NCBI GenBank assembly: GCA_025517525.1 | Contig: JAOPJZ010000001.1 | Location: 496,001 to 560,000 of the forward strand | Direction: 5' to 3' | DNA: 64,000 nt | Source of the DNA: Natronosalvus hydrolyticus | Lineage (GTDB): Archaea; Halobacteriota; Halobacteria; Halobacteriales; Natrialbaceae | Part shown: piece after piece, positions 53,548 to 62,769 of the stretch | How positions within the stretch are numbered: the stretch's first letter is position 1 | Layout of the letters: the number at the start of each line of letters is the position of its first letter | Translations under genes and position numbers: made by a program | The notes under the pieces: generated by a model | What the model saw: the letters and a program-made list of their open reading frames with translations, nothing else | What the model was told of the DNA's origin: nothing | Databases searched by the model: none

Positions 53548-54303
53548 ATGGCCGAAGCACAGCTAACCGACCGAGCCGAGACCGACCCGCGAGTGAGCTG
53601 TCCCATCGTCTGTGGCGAGCATATGCGAGCCAGCGGCGTCTTCTTCGATGGAACCGAAGAGACGTACCTCGTCACCGCTAGACACAACGTCCTCCCGACG
53701 AACGGTGCCGACCTCAAGACGAACGAGTACGACCTGTCGTTTGCGTCTCAGGACTTCCTCCCGACGATCCACGTCTACCTTCGCACCTCATCGGGAGTGG
53801 AGGTCGAACGCTTCGATATCCGGGAGATCCCCGGCGTAAGACAGACCGCCGAAATCGACGTCATCGCCGTTCCCATCGACTTCGAACCCGAGGAGTACGG
53901 GTATCAGGTGTGGGACGCGGACGACGTAGCCGCGCCCGCTGAGTCGCCAGAGTCGCTGGACATTATCGGGTTCAACGGTGAGTGCTTTCCCGACCCGGAT
54001 CGTGACTACGAGGTGGACGCGTATCGACACGCCCTCCGGAATCCCGTGGTGCTTCCGTTGGTGAACGAGTTGGCGGACGATGATGACCCGTCTCGTTATG
54101 GCCTGACCGCCTTCGCAATCGACGAGAATCTCACTGATTCGTACGATGGACTGAGTGGCGCACCCGTACTCGGAGATGGGCTGGTCGGCATCCACGCTGC
54201 GAACATTCCCGTGCCCGAAAAACACATCGAGCAAAGTGGAGGTGACGAGTTCAGGTTGATGGTGTACTGGCGAGCGGTGATCCTTCCCAAACTGGTTGAG
54301 TGA
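53548..54303 (+). CDS. Trypsin-like serine protease
   Basis: The 251-residue protein has no signal peptide. The triad is visible: H46 in LVTARHNVLP, D104 in AEIDVIAVPI, and S203 in YDGLSGAPVLG. ATG 53548 is chosen with GAGGGAGTGG before it as ribosome-binding site. Being cytosolic and in a mobile island, it resembles the proteases carried by many defence systems; this link is inference. Confidence 0.8.
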   Translation: MAEAQLTDRAETDPRVSCPIVCGEHMRASGVFFDGTEETYLVTARHNVLPTNGADLKTNEYDLSFASQDFLPTIHVYLRTSSGVEVERFDIREIPGVRQTAEIDVIAVPIDFEPEEYGYQVWDADDVAAPAESPESLDIIGFNGECFPDPDRDYEVDAYRHALRNPVVLPLVNELADDDDPSRYGLTAFAIDENLTDSYDGLSGAPVLGDGLVGIHAANIPVPEKHIEQSGGDEFRLMVYWRAVILPKLVE

Positions 54304-54627
54304 TAGAGGCAGACGCAAAGTCCTCGACGAAGTGGAGTACGACGTCGATGACCTTGTACCGGGCGCACTTGTTCCGGGTAGGAGGCGAACATATGCTCCT
54401 CAGAAGTGAGGAAGACGGTGAACCATTCCTCGAGCCCGCCTCAGCCGATTTTAACCCTCTCGAAGGAGGTTAGGACGATCGTTGGGTTGCTGCACGGATA
54501 TACCGGTTCTTGTCCTACGTGTTCACCTGAAAACCGAATCCCGACGAGACTAGATCCGCACCGGTTGCTCTTCCAGCTCTCCGGGAGAACCACAACACCA
54601 ATTGAACCCGCGCAGCAAACCCGCGAT
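54304..54627. other. Gap holding the second direct repeat
   Basis: Copy B of the 26-bp repeat lies here (54550-54575). A 37-codon open frame starting with TTG at 54296 overlaps the protease stop and ends at 54409; I do not have enough support to call it a gene. Confidence 0.4.
54550..54575. repeat. Direct repeat copy B (26 bp) ahead of the 54628 gene
   Basis: CTAGATCCGCACCGGTTGCT plus CTTCCA matches copy A at 52032 with one mismatch, and sits about 50 bp before the ATG at 54628, much the same spacing as copy A has to its gene. Confidence 0.75.
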
Positions 54628-54954
54628 ATGATCCTCAACGATATCCCCGAGAACGGAGAGTTCGATGTCGTACTCGAAACCGGAGACGTGATTGAGGAAG
54701 TAGCGATAGTTGACCGCACACACGAGATAGACGACGAGGAAGCATCGAAGCGCGAGTCCAACCAGATCGAGCTGTCGTTGGAAGGAAAAGGATGGACGGA
54801 GTCCGCACCCGACATCCCCAAAGCCAACCTGTGGATCGACCAAGAGTCTCCCCGGGGAGAAACCGAATGGTATCCAGCCGAACTGTACGCCTACACCGAC
54901 GAACGAGACCGGGAATACGTTACTCTCGGAACGATTGACCGAATCGACAACTGA
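54628..54954 (+). CDS. Small acidic beta-rich protein of unknown function
   Basis: The 108-residue protein begins MILNDIPENGEFDVVLETGD and has alternating strand-like segments (ATG 54628 chosen; the longer frame from 54406 crosses the repeat). No family recognised. It follows the protease on the same strand. Confidence 0.55.
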   Translation: MILNDIPENGEFDVVLETGDVIEEVAIVDRTHEIDDEEASKRESNQIELSLEGKGWTESAPDIPKANLWIDQESPRGETEWYPAELYAYTDERDREYVTLGTIDRIDN

Positions 54955-55041
54955 CCACACCCCAGATTTCACGAACTAACGAGAACCCTTCACACACCCA
55001 CCCCCGAAATTCAAGAAGTCAGACAACCTACCAAACCGCGA

Positions 55042-55482
55042 ATGTCGCTCGGACGAGAATACGAGAAAAGGATGTTCGACAACATCCAAGGCCCCTTCGT
55101 GGCCATCCTCGCCGGCGCTCTCGCCCTGATGGGCGAAATAATGGCGGAACTCGCCGAGACAACTGGAGACACCACCGTCGACGGCTCCATCTGGGTACTC
55201 TTCTTCGTGATCCAGAACTATCCGGCCATCATCCTCATCGTCGCTCTCGCCGCCGTTACCCTCTCCGCCGGCCCGTTCGGCATCTTCGGGTTCGTCATCG
55301 AGGCAGCGGGCGCAAACGTGTTCTTCGTCAATCCTATCGTCGGACTCATTCTGTTCGCAATCGGCGCCGCGATCATCGTCGGCGGAGCACGGGTCTGGAG
55401 TTGGTTGGCGTTCATCGAGTGGTTCATTTCTAACCGTCGCGGCGGCGGTCGGAGGCGTGGAGGAGGTCGAGGATTGCGCTGA
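55042..55482 (+). CDS. Membrane protein with Gly/Arg-rich tail
   Basis: The 146-residue protein has about three or four hydrophobic stretches (from FVAILAGALALMGEI at 19-33 to VGLILFAIGAAIIVG) and ends in an RRGGGRRRGGGRGLR tail, which is basic and may bind nucleic acid or lipid head groups. No family recognised. It is followed convergently by the 55497 gene. Confidence 0.65.
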   Translation: MSLGREYEKRMFDNIQGPFVAILAGALALMGEIMAELAETTGDTTVDGSIWVLFFVIQNYPAIILIVALAAVTLSAGPFGIFGFVIEAAGANVFFVNPIVGLILFAIGAAIIVGGARVWSWLAFIEWFISNRRGGGRRRGGGRGLR

Positions 55483-55496
55483 CCCATCCCCAATTT

Positions 55497-56042
55497 TCAC
55501 GAGTCCTCATCAACGAGATGTCGGGTTGCTTCCGTGCTCACCAATGACCACTCCTCGTTCGTTTCCGCTGCGTGGTCTGCATTCTCCCGATATGTTTCCA
55601 CGAGAATCAATCTCCGCGTGTACAGGTTGTATTCCCAGTCGTACGCGACTTCGAGGCGTCGTTCGCGCTCGTCCAGTTCCATCTCCTCGTTGATCGTCTC
55701 TCGTAGCTCGTCAGGAGTCTCCACGTCGTACACGTCTCTCCACTCGGCGATCTCGTCGTCGATGCGTTCCAACTCGTCGCGCAACTCTTCGTCGGGCACC
55801 TCGGCGAGTCGCTCCCGCTCTTCCTCCTCGTCGCCGTCGGGCCAATCCAGTTCGAACTCCGCGCCGAACGACTCCTGCCAGTCCTCGTCGTCCAAATCCT
55901 GCTCCCGACGCGCAACCGCAACCGAGATCGAATAGCCGATGTTGTCCACGTCTCCGAACTCTTCCCGGACGCGTTCCGCCGATATTCGCCCCTCAACAAG
56001 AGCGTCAAGCGCATCCCGCACGTCGTCGAAATCCTCGGTCAT
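55497..56042 (-). CDS. Very acidic coiled-coil protein
   Basis: The 181-residue protein is rich in Glu and Asp with a long coiled coil (VPDEELRDELERIDDEIAEW, about 95-130). Its size and style suggest a helical oligomer. No family is recognised, and its neighbours give no clue. Confidence 0.6.
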   Translation of the reverse strand: MTEDFDDVRDALDALVEGRISAERVREEFGDVDNIGYSISVAVARREQDLDDEDWQESFGAEFELDWPDGDEEEERERLAEVPDEELRDELERIDDEIAEWRDVYDVETPDELRETINEEMELDERERRLEVAYDWEYNLYTRRLILVETYRENADHAAETNEEWSLVSTEATRHLVDEDS

Positions 56043-56191
56043 CGAGGGATCCTCGTCGAGACAAATCTTAAAAGCCGGCTTCGTCCCGTTTTGCGGGCTC
56101 TCACCAATTCTATCTCCACCGCGATCAGTATTGGCTGCTTGGCCTCTCGATCAAGCGACTCGTGCGAAAAATCCGCGGGTGAGATTACCCT

Positions 56192-57190
56192 TCAGTTCTT
56201 CCAGATGTCCTGCACATCTCGGTGAGACGGGGCGTGTTGATACTCTTCGATCAACGTCCCCGCGTCCCCCGGGATGAATTCCGGCGCGACACGGTCGACG
56301 TGCGTATCGATGATCTCCATCAACGCCTCGAAGTGGGCTTTCTGCACCTCTTCTTCGGAAACGCTTTCGGCGGCGTTCAAACCAGCCCCGATGCTGAACC
56401 GCGTCCGCGCAGCCGCATCACGAATTCGTTCACTCGACGCGTTCGCCGGCGATTCGATTCGAATCGGAAGGACGGATAGATGAGTTTGCGGGACAAGAGC
56501 GTCGTTCTCGTCCGTCCGGAACGAGACCCAGTACTCCGGCGTGCTGAGGACTTGAGCGACGCCGTTGAGATTCTCGTCGACTCTTTGCTCGAACTTCCTT
56601 ACTGCTAACAGGTGGAGTTCGTAGATCCACCTGTGGTACTCTTTCACGACCTCTCGGGCGAGGTCGTTCGCGAGCCAGCCAGACTCGAAGTCGCTGATCC
56701 TCTGGATCGGCTCGTCATCTTCGAAGTACGATGCGAGGTCGGCGGAAGTCTCCGGTACATCTGCTGGGTCGTACACGTCAATGTCGACGTGACGGTGCAA
56801 CGGCCGAACGACGTCCGGATACGTCCACGTCAGCCAGTAGGCCTCCACGTCGCCGTCCTCGACGACGTACAAGACCTCGTACTGGAGGAGGTCTTTCACC
56901 ATCAGCAACTCTTTTCGACGAAGGTTCGTGGCAACCGGGTGCGGTTCGACGACGTTACCGGTGTCGGCAGTTTCGACGGTGTGTCCGGGCTCCTCTTCGG
57001 CGGAAGGCAACCGATGCATCATCTCGGGCACCGTGGAACCGGTCAGAGACTCCCAGTCGACTTGACCGTGGACGTTCAGCGACTCTCGCAGCTCATCAAG
57101 GAGTTGAATGTCTTCGGCTCCATTCCGTGAGTGGTAAATGTTGAACTTGCCGTTTGGCTGGTGTTCTGCTACCAGTGCTCTGTGACTCAT
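56192..57190 (-). CDS. DUF6735-like haloarchaeal protein
   Basis: The 332-residue protein starts MSHRALVAEHQPNGKFNIYH, the typical start of a haloarchaeal family annotated DUF6735, and continues in alpha/beta style without an identified catalytic motif. ATG 57190 is preferred to 57235. Members are common in haloarchaeal accessory DNA and their role is unknown. Confidence 0.7.
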   Translation of the reverse strand: MSHRALVAEHQPNGKFNIYHSRNGAEDIQLLDELRESLNVHGQVDWESLTGSTVPEMMHRLPSAEEEPGHTVETADTGNVVEPHPVATNLRRKELLMVKDLLQYEVLYVVEDGDVEAYWLTWTYPDVVRPLHRHVDIDVYDPADVPETSADLASYFEDDEPIQRISDFESGWLANDLAREVVKEYHRWIYELHLLAVRKFEQRVDENLNGVAQVLSTPEYWVSFRTDENDALVPQTHLSVLPIRIESPANASSERIRDAAARTRFSIGAGLNAAESVSEEEVQKAHFEALMEIIDTHVDRVAPEFIPGDAGTLIEEYQHAPSHRDVQDIWKN

Positions 57191-57442
57191 GCGATTCGCA
57201 TTATCTGGGTTGGGGGATGCCGGGTTAAAGGGCATCGTCCGCGGGGGTTTCGTAATTCGAGCGTCTAACGTCTACGAACGCACAGAATACCTACATCAGA
57301 GAGTCAAACTATCCGAGAACACTGTTAATAGATCGGCATTTTAAACTGACGCAGACTTCGAAGAATGCTGATCTGGGCTTTCACCGACGAAGGTTTCCGA
57401 ACCTGTAAATTTACGTGAGCGGTACGTGATACGGTTGAAATA

Positions 57443-58816
57443 ATGAGCGAAGCGGAACTCCTCGACGACCTCTCGGGCTTCGAGTTCGAGGACGTGATGG
57501 AAGACGTGTTCCGCAAACTCGGCTACGAGAACGTGCGCCAAGCCGAACGCGTCGCCGACAAGGGCCGAGACATCGTGATGGAAGAGGTCGTTGACGGAAG
57601 GCGTCGTGCGGTCGTTGTCGAGTGTAAGCACACGGACACAGTCAGTCGGCCGGTCGTCCAGAAGCTCCACTCTGCAGTCGCGACCTTCGATTTCGACGGG
57701 CCGAAGCGCGGGATGGTCGCCACAACGGGGCGGTTTACGGCGCCAGCGCGCGAGTATGCTGAGAACCTTCGTGACGCCGGCGATCCCCATCCCATCGAAC
57801 TCCTCGACGGCACCGACCTTCGAGAGATCGCCGACGAGATCGGTCTCGACCTCTACAACGGTCGCATCGAGATCATCTGCGATGAAACGCTTCGGCCATT
57901 CGATCCCACGAGTGGCGTCGACGCTCCAGTCAGCGAGGCGTTCCGTGATATCGATAACATCGACGCGGACGACCTGCCGGAGCCACACTCCCGAGCCGAA
58001 TTTCAGCCCGTCGTAGTGATCACCGCAGATGTCAATGCAGTTTTCGAGACGTCCGTCGGAGTCGTTCACCGCATCGGCGAAACTGATCGATTCGTCGTCC
58101 ACGCCGGTCGAGGACGACCGAGCGTGATGGAGGGATCCGTTCGACGGTTAATCGAGCAGAACAGGCGTCACACCACGGAGTTGGACGAAGCAGAGTTTGA
58201 GGGCATTTTCGACGAGATGGACGTTCACCGGTTCGGACAGACGGAAACGGAATACAAGGACTGGGCCGTCGATCGATTGCAAAAGCGGCACACATCGACC
58301 GTTTCCTACACCGGCGACAACAACGTCACCTATACCAAGACGTGCGAGCCAAACCAGTCGGACATCTCCGTGCAGTCCATCATGCCGATCTATCTGCCCG
58401 AGATTTGCCAGTCAGTTCAACTCAAGGAGTACACGCATCCCTACGAGTACTACGCCGCCGGGCCCTCACGCGTCACCACCGAGGATGGGATTCATCGTTG
58501 CATCCAGTGCGATACGAGCGGCCAGAGCACCGAGTACACCTATTGCGCCAACTGCGGGAGCATCAACTGTCCCGAACACACCAAAACCGAAAGACTGGAA
58601 GAGACGCCGATTTGTACGGGTTGTGCCGTCACCGAGCGGTTCGCGTTCAAGACGAAGTACTTCTACGACGAAGAGAACCTCGAAGAGTTTCGTGCCGAAT
58701 ACGAGGAGATGCCCATTCACCAAAAAGCACAGGAGAACACCGCGCTCGCGGTTGGTGTGCTGATAACTGCGATTTTCGTCGTGCTTTTGGGGCTCACTGG
58801 AACCGGACTCATCTGA
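57443..58816 (+). CDS. Mrr-type restriction nuclease with zinc ribbon and C-terminal membrane anchor
   Basis: The 457-residue protein has an N-terminal Mrr-like PD-(D/E)XK domain with D43 in ADKGRDIVM and E60/K62 in VECKHTD, matching its catalytic triad. After a middle region of about 200 residues it has a Cys-rich zinc ribbon (CIQC, CANCGSINC, CTGC, about 353-395). A single hydrophobic helix then ends the protein (VGVLITAIFVVLLGLTG). Mrr enzymes cut modified DNA. A membrane-anchored form is unusual. It is a lone gene without a methyltransferase neighbour. Confidence 0.82.
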   Translation: MSEAELLDDLSGFEFEDVMEDVFRKLGYENVRQAERVADKGRDIVMEEVVDGRRRAVVVECKHTDTVSRPVVQKLHSAVATFDFDGPKRGMVATTGRFTAPAREYAENLRDAGDPHPIELLDGTDLREIADEIGLDLYNGRIEIICDETLRPFDPTSGVDAPVSEAFRDIDNIDADDLPEPHSRAEFQPVVVITADVNAVFETSVGVVHRIGETDRFVVHAGRGRPSVMEGSVRRLIEQNRRHTTELDEAEFEGIFDEMDVHRFGQTETEYKDWAVDRLQKRHTSTVSYTGDNNVTYTKTCEPNQSDISVQSIMPIYLPEICQSVQLKEYTHPYEYYAAGPSRVTTEDGIHRCIQCDTSGQSTEYTYCANCGSINCPEHTKTERLEETPICTGCAVTERFAFKTKYFYDEENLEEFRAEYEEMPIHQKAQENTALAVGVLITAIFVVLLGLTGTGLI

Positions 58817-59122
58817 TCGGAAGCGGTGGTGGAATTCTCTTTACAGTACTCTCAACGACCAATCATACGGCTAGCTATGAACGTCGTGACAGAATTTCCA
58901 CGAGGTTTTACTCCTCGATCTTCTCTCTGACGACGCTTCCTTCACGGAACGGTTCGAGCACGGATATCCGTGTGAAGATTGATCGGGCAAACCTCAAGTC
59001 TTAATAGGGTACTATGACCTGAAAGCACCGAAATGAGGGCTTTCAGGGGCTAAATGTTGGGTTCACTTTCACTCCGGTAGGGCAGCCACTATTAGTGATG
59101 CACCGGGATCCACCGCGGCACG
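58817..59122. other. Gap with an inverted repeat
   Basis: There is no convincing gene in these 306 bp. CCTGAAAGC at 59018-59026 and GCTTTCAGG at 59039-59047 form a perfect 9-bp inverted repeat about 80 bp before the next start, which could be an operator or hairpin. Confidence 0.4.
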
Positions 59123-60085
59123 ATGCCAGAGACAAGCGACTACGTGTGCGACATCGGTTCGTCCTACGCTCAATTGAAAGCCGCGGCGAACGCAGTTCCG
59201 AAAAACATCCATTCGGGTAGCATCAATCCGAGAGGCCCCCCGGGAAGCTACTACAGCGACGGTAGCCGCGCCGTCATCAGCGCCCGAACTATCGCTGAAT
59301 TCGCCGACTACAGCACTTTGCCCGACGATCATCCGCTCTACGAACCGGAGAGCCGAGGAGTGGGCACCGGACGAACGCCTCGCGAAACAGATCGAATCCA
59401 GATTTACACGGCGGCGCGGGGAAGTGCATTCCACCTCTACAAGGAGATGCCTGCCGACAGCGAAGCCGAACTCGAGGAGATTGTGCGCCGGGAACTCGAT
59501 AGCCCGCCCGTAGGCGACGAATGGGTGGACGTACACGAGACCGTAGCCGAATCCGATGTAGCTCCGCACGTGGATTCACCGGCACATCAAAAAGACAGTT
59601 ACGAGACGCTCGTCGAACGCATCTGTTGGGAGGTCGTGGATGCGAGCCGAATACACCGAAAGAAGTGGCGAGATGTCGACGCGATCACCATCGGAAAAGA
59701 GGTGAATTTCATCGCCGAAGTGGATGGATATGGATGGGGCGGTCGTGTCGACCGAGTCAACATCGTCAAGGAAGTGTCCGAAGCAATCGGTCAGGGAGCC
59801 TTTGTATCCGAGTTGAAGTTCACAAACGAGATCAGACCGAGGGACTTCCTTCAGGCAGAGGTCTACCGACACGCGTTTGACGACTTCGCCTACGTCGATC
59901 GGCCGTTGGATGCTGTCATCGTCCGAATCGATATCGAATCGGAAACGTGCGAGATGAAGTCATCGCTCGACGAAGACTGGCCCGGTGACGAGGCGTGGAA
60001 GCAGTTCCGTTCGGCCTACGATCGATACTACGACAACTACCACAACGTGGATGCGTGGTTACAGCGATCTACGGATCGGTACTGA
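59123..60085 (+). CDS. Cas4/RecB-like PD-(D/E)XK nuclease
   Basis: The 320-residue protein has the RecB-nuclease motif set in order: H104 in ARGSAFHLYKE, D210 in GGRVDRVN, E230/K232 in VSELKFTN, and Q244 in FLQAEVYRHAF. This is the Cas4/RecB family signature. It has no cysteine cluster for an Fe-S centre, so it is not a typical Cas4, and no CRISPR genes are near. It may process DNA ends or act in defence. Confidence 0.75.
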   Translation: MPETSDYVCDIGSSYAQLKAAANAVPKNIHSGSINPRGPPGSYYSDGSRAVISARTIAEFADYSTLPDDHPLYEPESRGVGTGRTPRETDRIQIYTAARGSAFHLYKEMPADSEAELEEIVRRELDSPPVGDEWVDVHETVAESDVAPHVDSPAHQKDSYETLVERICWEVVDASRIHRKKWRDVDAITIGKEVNFIAEVDGYGWGGRVDRVNIVKEVSEAIGQGAFVSELKFTNEIRPRDFLQAEVYRHAFDDFAYVDRPLDAVIVRIDIESETCEMKSSLDEDWPGDEAWKQFRSAYDRYYDNYHNVDAWLQRSTDRY

Positions 60086-60343
60086 AACAAGGATTTGGTA
60101 ACGAACGGGATCCAGTTACCGAAGAGACACCTACCAAATGCAGTAATCATTTTGTATAGAACGTGTGATTTACACGAAGTGTGAGAATTTTATTGTTTCC
60201 GCTGGATGATCCGTCTCAACTGATGACAGTGTAATCGATTAAATAAGGGAAGATTTTGAGCCGGCGCTTTTATTGTAGCTATCACTAACCATCCGCTTCA
60301 CAAGAGTGTTATTTTATATCTGGTGTAGGAATACGAACATGTC

Positions 60344-62506
60344 TTAACCGTTTGCTTGGATAAGAGTAAGAGCGATTCTATTGCCACCGTCGTCTCGTTT
60401 TGTATGTTGAATAATACCGCCAGACATTGTTACAATCCAGTTTACTAGCCATAGACCAAGGCCAGTTCCATGATGAACTGGTGATTCTTCTTCTCCTAGC
60501 AATCGGGTCAGCTCAATATCTGGGATCGCGGAATTCGTATCTTGGATCTCGATAGTCACAGCATCAGCATCTGTTTGCTCGTGCAGGAATGAGACCGTAC
60601 TCGTTTCGGTTGTAACGGAAATTGATGGTAGTGTGTCAGTGGAGTGTATGATTGCATTTTCGACGAGTTCGTTGAACGCTACTGTGATAGACTCTGAAGC
60701 GAGTACAGTGTGAGAAGAATCGATATCTGTGATTATTTCCACGTCTTCGTTGATTGATTGGCCGTGGGAGATAGCCTTGTCAATCACATGTTCTACATGT
60801 AAGGATTCGGGTTGGAACGAAACATCCTGTAGTTGGGATTGGATCTGGCGGGCTTTTTGACTCGTCTCTAAGAGGTCTACAACGGCGGATTCGATTGTCG
60901 TAATTGCCTCATCGGGAACGTCTGGATTCTCACCAAGGAGTGAGAGGTGTCCGAGTACGGTATTGAGGTTATTACGGAGGTTGTGACGTAGGACACGATT
61001 CAGCACCTCGACTCTTCGTTCAGATTCTACTCGTGCTGTTATGTCGTTCTGGAAGCCAACGAAATGCGTGAGTTCTCCGTCGGCATCTGTGATTGGTGAT
61101 ATTTGGACGTGGTTCCAGAACGGTATCTTGTTCTTTCTATAGTTCAGCAAATCAACTTCGACTGGTTCTCTCTCAGCAATTGCTTCACGGATCTCTTGGA
61201 CAGACTCCTCACCAGTAAGCGGGCCCTGTAAGAACCGACAGTTCCGTCCAAGGATTTCGTCTTCTGAATACCCTGTTATCTCAGTAAACCCGTTGTTTAC
61301 ATAGATTAGTGGATTATCTTTTTGAGACGGATCTGAGATAACGATCCCCATCGGGGCTTCATCCATCGCCTTGGTTTTCCACTCTAGCTCCAGTTCGTGC
61401 TGTTTCCGATCTGTAACATTCGTGATTAGGCCATCGACTGCCTCAACAGCTCCATCGACTGTCTCAACACCGGCACCGCGATCGGTGACCCACTTCGTTT
61501 GGCCGTCTGCATCGACAACTCGATATGTAAGCTCGAACTGTTCGGACGCCTCTACCGCCTCTTGTACAGTATTCCATACCTTCTTCCGATCGTCTGGATG
61601 GATGATTTCGTCCCACGTGAAATGTTGTGATTCGAGGTCAGAGACTGTGTATCCAAGGAATTCCTCAACGTTCCCGTGTGCAAACTTGATTGGCCACTGT
61701 GGAGAGTTTTCCGCACGGTACACCATTCCTTGGAGATTGTCTGCAAGTGTCTCGAATTGCTGTTCATTTCTCTTCCGATCCGTAACATCCCTAATGACGC
61801 AGATATGCCCATCTCCTTCCAACTGTGCAAGTGATACTTTTTCAGGAAACCGTTCGCCGGTTGCACGTTGACCGTGACTATATCCACTCCACGTGCCTTC
61901 TTTTCTGAGTTCTGGAAGGATTTCTTCGCGGAAGCGGTGCGCTTCATCGTCTGGATATAATCGTTCCCAGTGTGCCCCGATCAATTCCTTCCGATCGTAT
62001 CCATACAGTTCTGCGTATGCTTCGTTCAGATAGATGAATCTACCACCGTTGTTGATCAGACCGATTCCTTCTGTTGCTGCCTCCAGTGCTTCGTAGATCC
62101 GATCCGGTGTCCGATCGGATCGATATTGTTCGACGTATGCTTCAATACGGGTAGCCAGAAGTGCGTACGCTGATTCGTGATTATCTTTCTGAAGATAGTC
62201 TGTTGCGCCAGCAGCGAGTACGCCGCGAGTGATGGTTTCTTGTCTTTTTCTAAAAATGATTATTGGTAATTCCGGATCCTCACTTCGAAGTGCTTGCAAA
62301 AAATCCATCTCCCCTCCATCTGGGAATTTACACTCGGTAACGACACACTCGATTCTCTGGTGATTATTAGATATACGATCGAGTACATCGTTCACTCGCT
62401 GCGTAGAGCTAACATTGAAATTCTCGTTTTCGTTGGAAAGTCGAGTCGAAAGCGTATCTAGAAATTCAGAATCAGCACCGACACAGAGAACGTTGATAGA
62501 TTTCAT
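60344..62506 (-). CDS. Receiver/PAS/LOV hybrid histidine kinase
   Basis: The 720-residue kinase has a receiver-like domain (about 1-120), two PAS domains (about 135-260 and 262-385), a LOV domain with GRNCRFLQG near residue 422 (flavin cysteine), the H-box RVLRHNLRNNLNTV near 507, and a HATPase domain (FNELVENAIIH, HGTGLGLWLVNW). In the receiver, the usual phospho-acceptor Asp position reads VVTECKFP, that is Glu (E58). The LOV domain is close to that of 31800-33548. It would sense blue light or redox state. It has no membrane helices. Confidence 0.88.
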   Translation of the reverse strand: MKSINVLCVGADSEFLDTLSTRLSNENENFNVSSTQRVNDVLDRISNNHQRIECVVTECKFPDGGEMDFLQALRSEDPELPIIIFRKRQETITRGVLAAGATDYLQKDNHESAYALLATRIEAYVEQYRSDRTPDRIYEALEAATEGIGLINNGGRFIYLNEAYAELYGYDRKELIGAHWERLYPDDEAHRFREEILPELRKEGTWSGYSHGQRATGERFPEKVSLAQLEGDGHICVIRDVTDRKRNEQQFETLADNLQGMVYRAENSPQWPIKFAHGNVEEFLGYTVSDLESQHFTWDEIIHPDDRKKVWNTVQEAVEASEQFELTYRVVDADGQTKWVTDRGAGVETVDGAVEAVDGLITNVTDRKQHELELEWKTKAMDEAPMGIVISDPSQKDNPLIYVNNGFTEITGYSEDEILGRNCRFLQGPLTGEESVQEIREAIAEREPVEVDLLNYRKNKIPFWNHVQISPITDADGELTHFVGFQNDITARVESERRVEVLNRVLRHNLRNNLNTVLGHLSLLGENPDVPDEAITTIESAVVDLLETSQKARQIQSQLQDVSFQPESLHVEHVIDKAISHGQSINEDVEIITDIDSSHTVLASESITVAFNELVENAIIHSTDTLPSISVTTETSTVSFLHEQTDADAVTIEIQDTNSAIPDIELTRLLGEEESPVHHGTGLGLWLVNWIVTMSGGIIQHTKRDDGGNRIALTLIQANG

Positions 62507-62529
62507 ATTGTCTATTTCTCACTGATCAT

Positions 62530-62769
62530 TTGTTAAGCGTTGTCGTGATTGCACGTGATGTCATTCGTGTCGACCCAGAATTGCGTGGTCGGGTAGCGTG
62601 CCATCGACTCATCAGGACGATTGTGGAGTACCGGGACGATGTCGCGGAGTACGATACCGAGACCTACTACGAGGTCTACGAGGAGCTGCTCGAACCGCTC
62701 CTCTCGAACACGACGGGACGAAAGCACTACAGGACGGTGCTCGACTACCTTGAGGAGATCTCGAGTTGA
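62530..62769 (+). CDS. Small helical protein, possibly an N-terminal half of a broken gene
   Basis: The protein (79 residues from TTG 62530, or 74 from GTG 62545) is acidic and helical (TYYEVYEELLEPLL, YRTVLDYLEEISS). Its stop overlaps a TTG that opens a second short frame (62766-62876) with similar composition. It may be a coupled pair or a single gene split by a frameshift. No family recognised. Confidence 0.45.
   Translation: MLSVVVIARDVIRVDPELRGRVACHRLIRTIVEYRDDVAEYDTETYYEVYEELLEPLLSNTTGRKHYRTVLDYLEEISS

Noticed and set aside
54296..54409. 37-codon ORF starting with TTG after the protease gene
   Set aside because: It has some coding character but a weak start and no known relative; kept only as a note.
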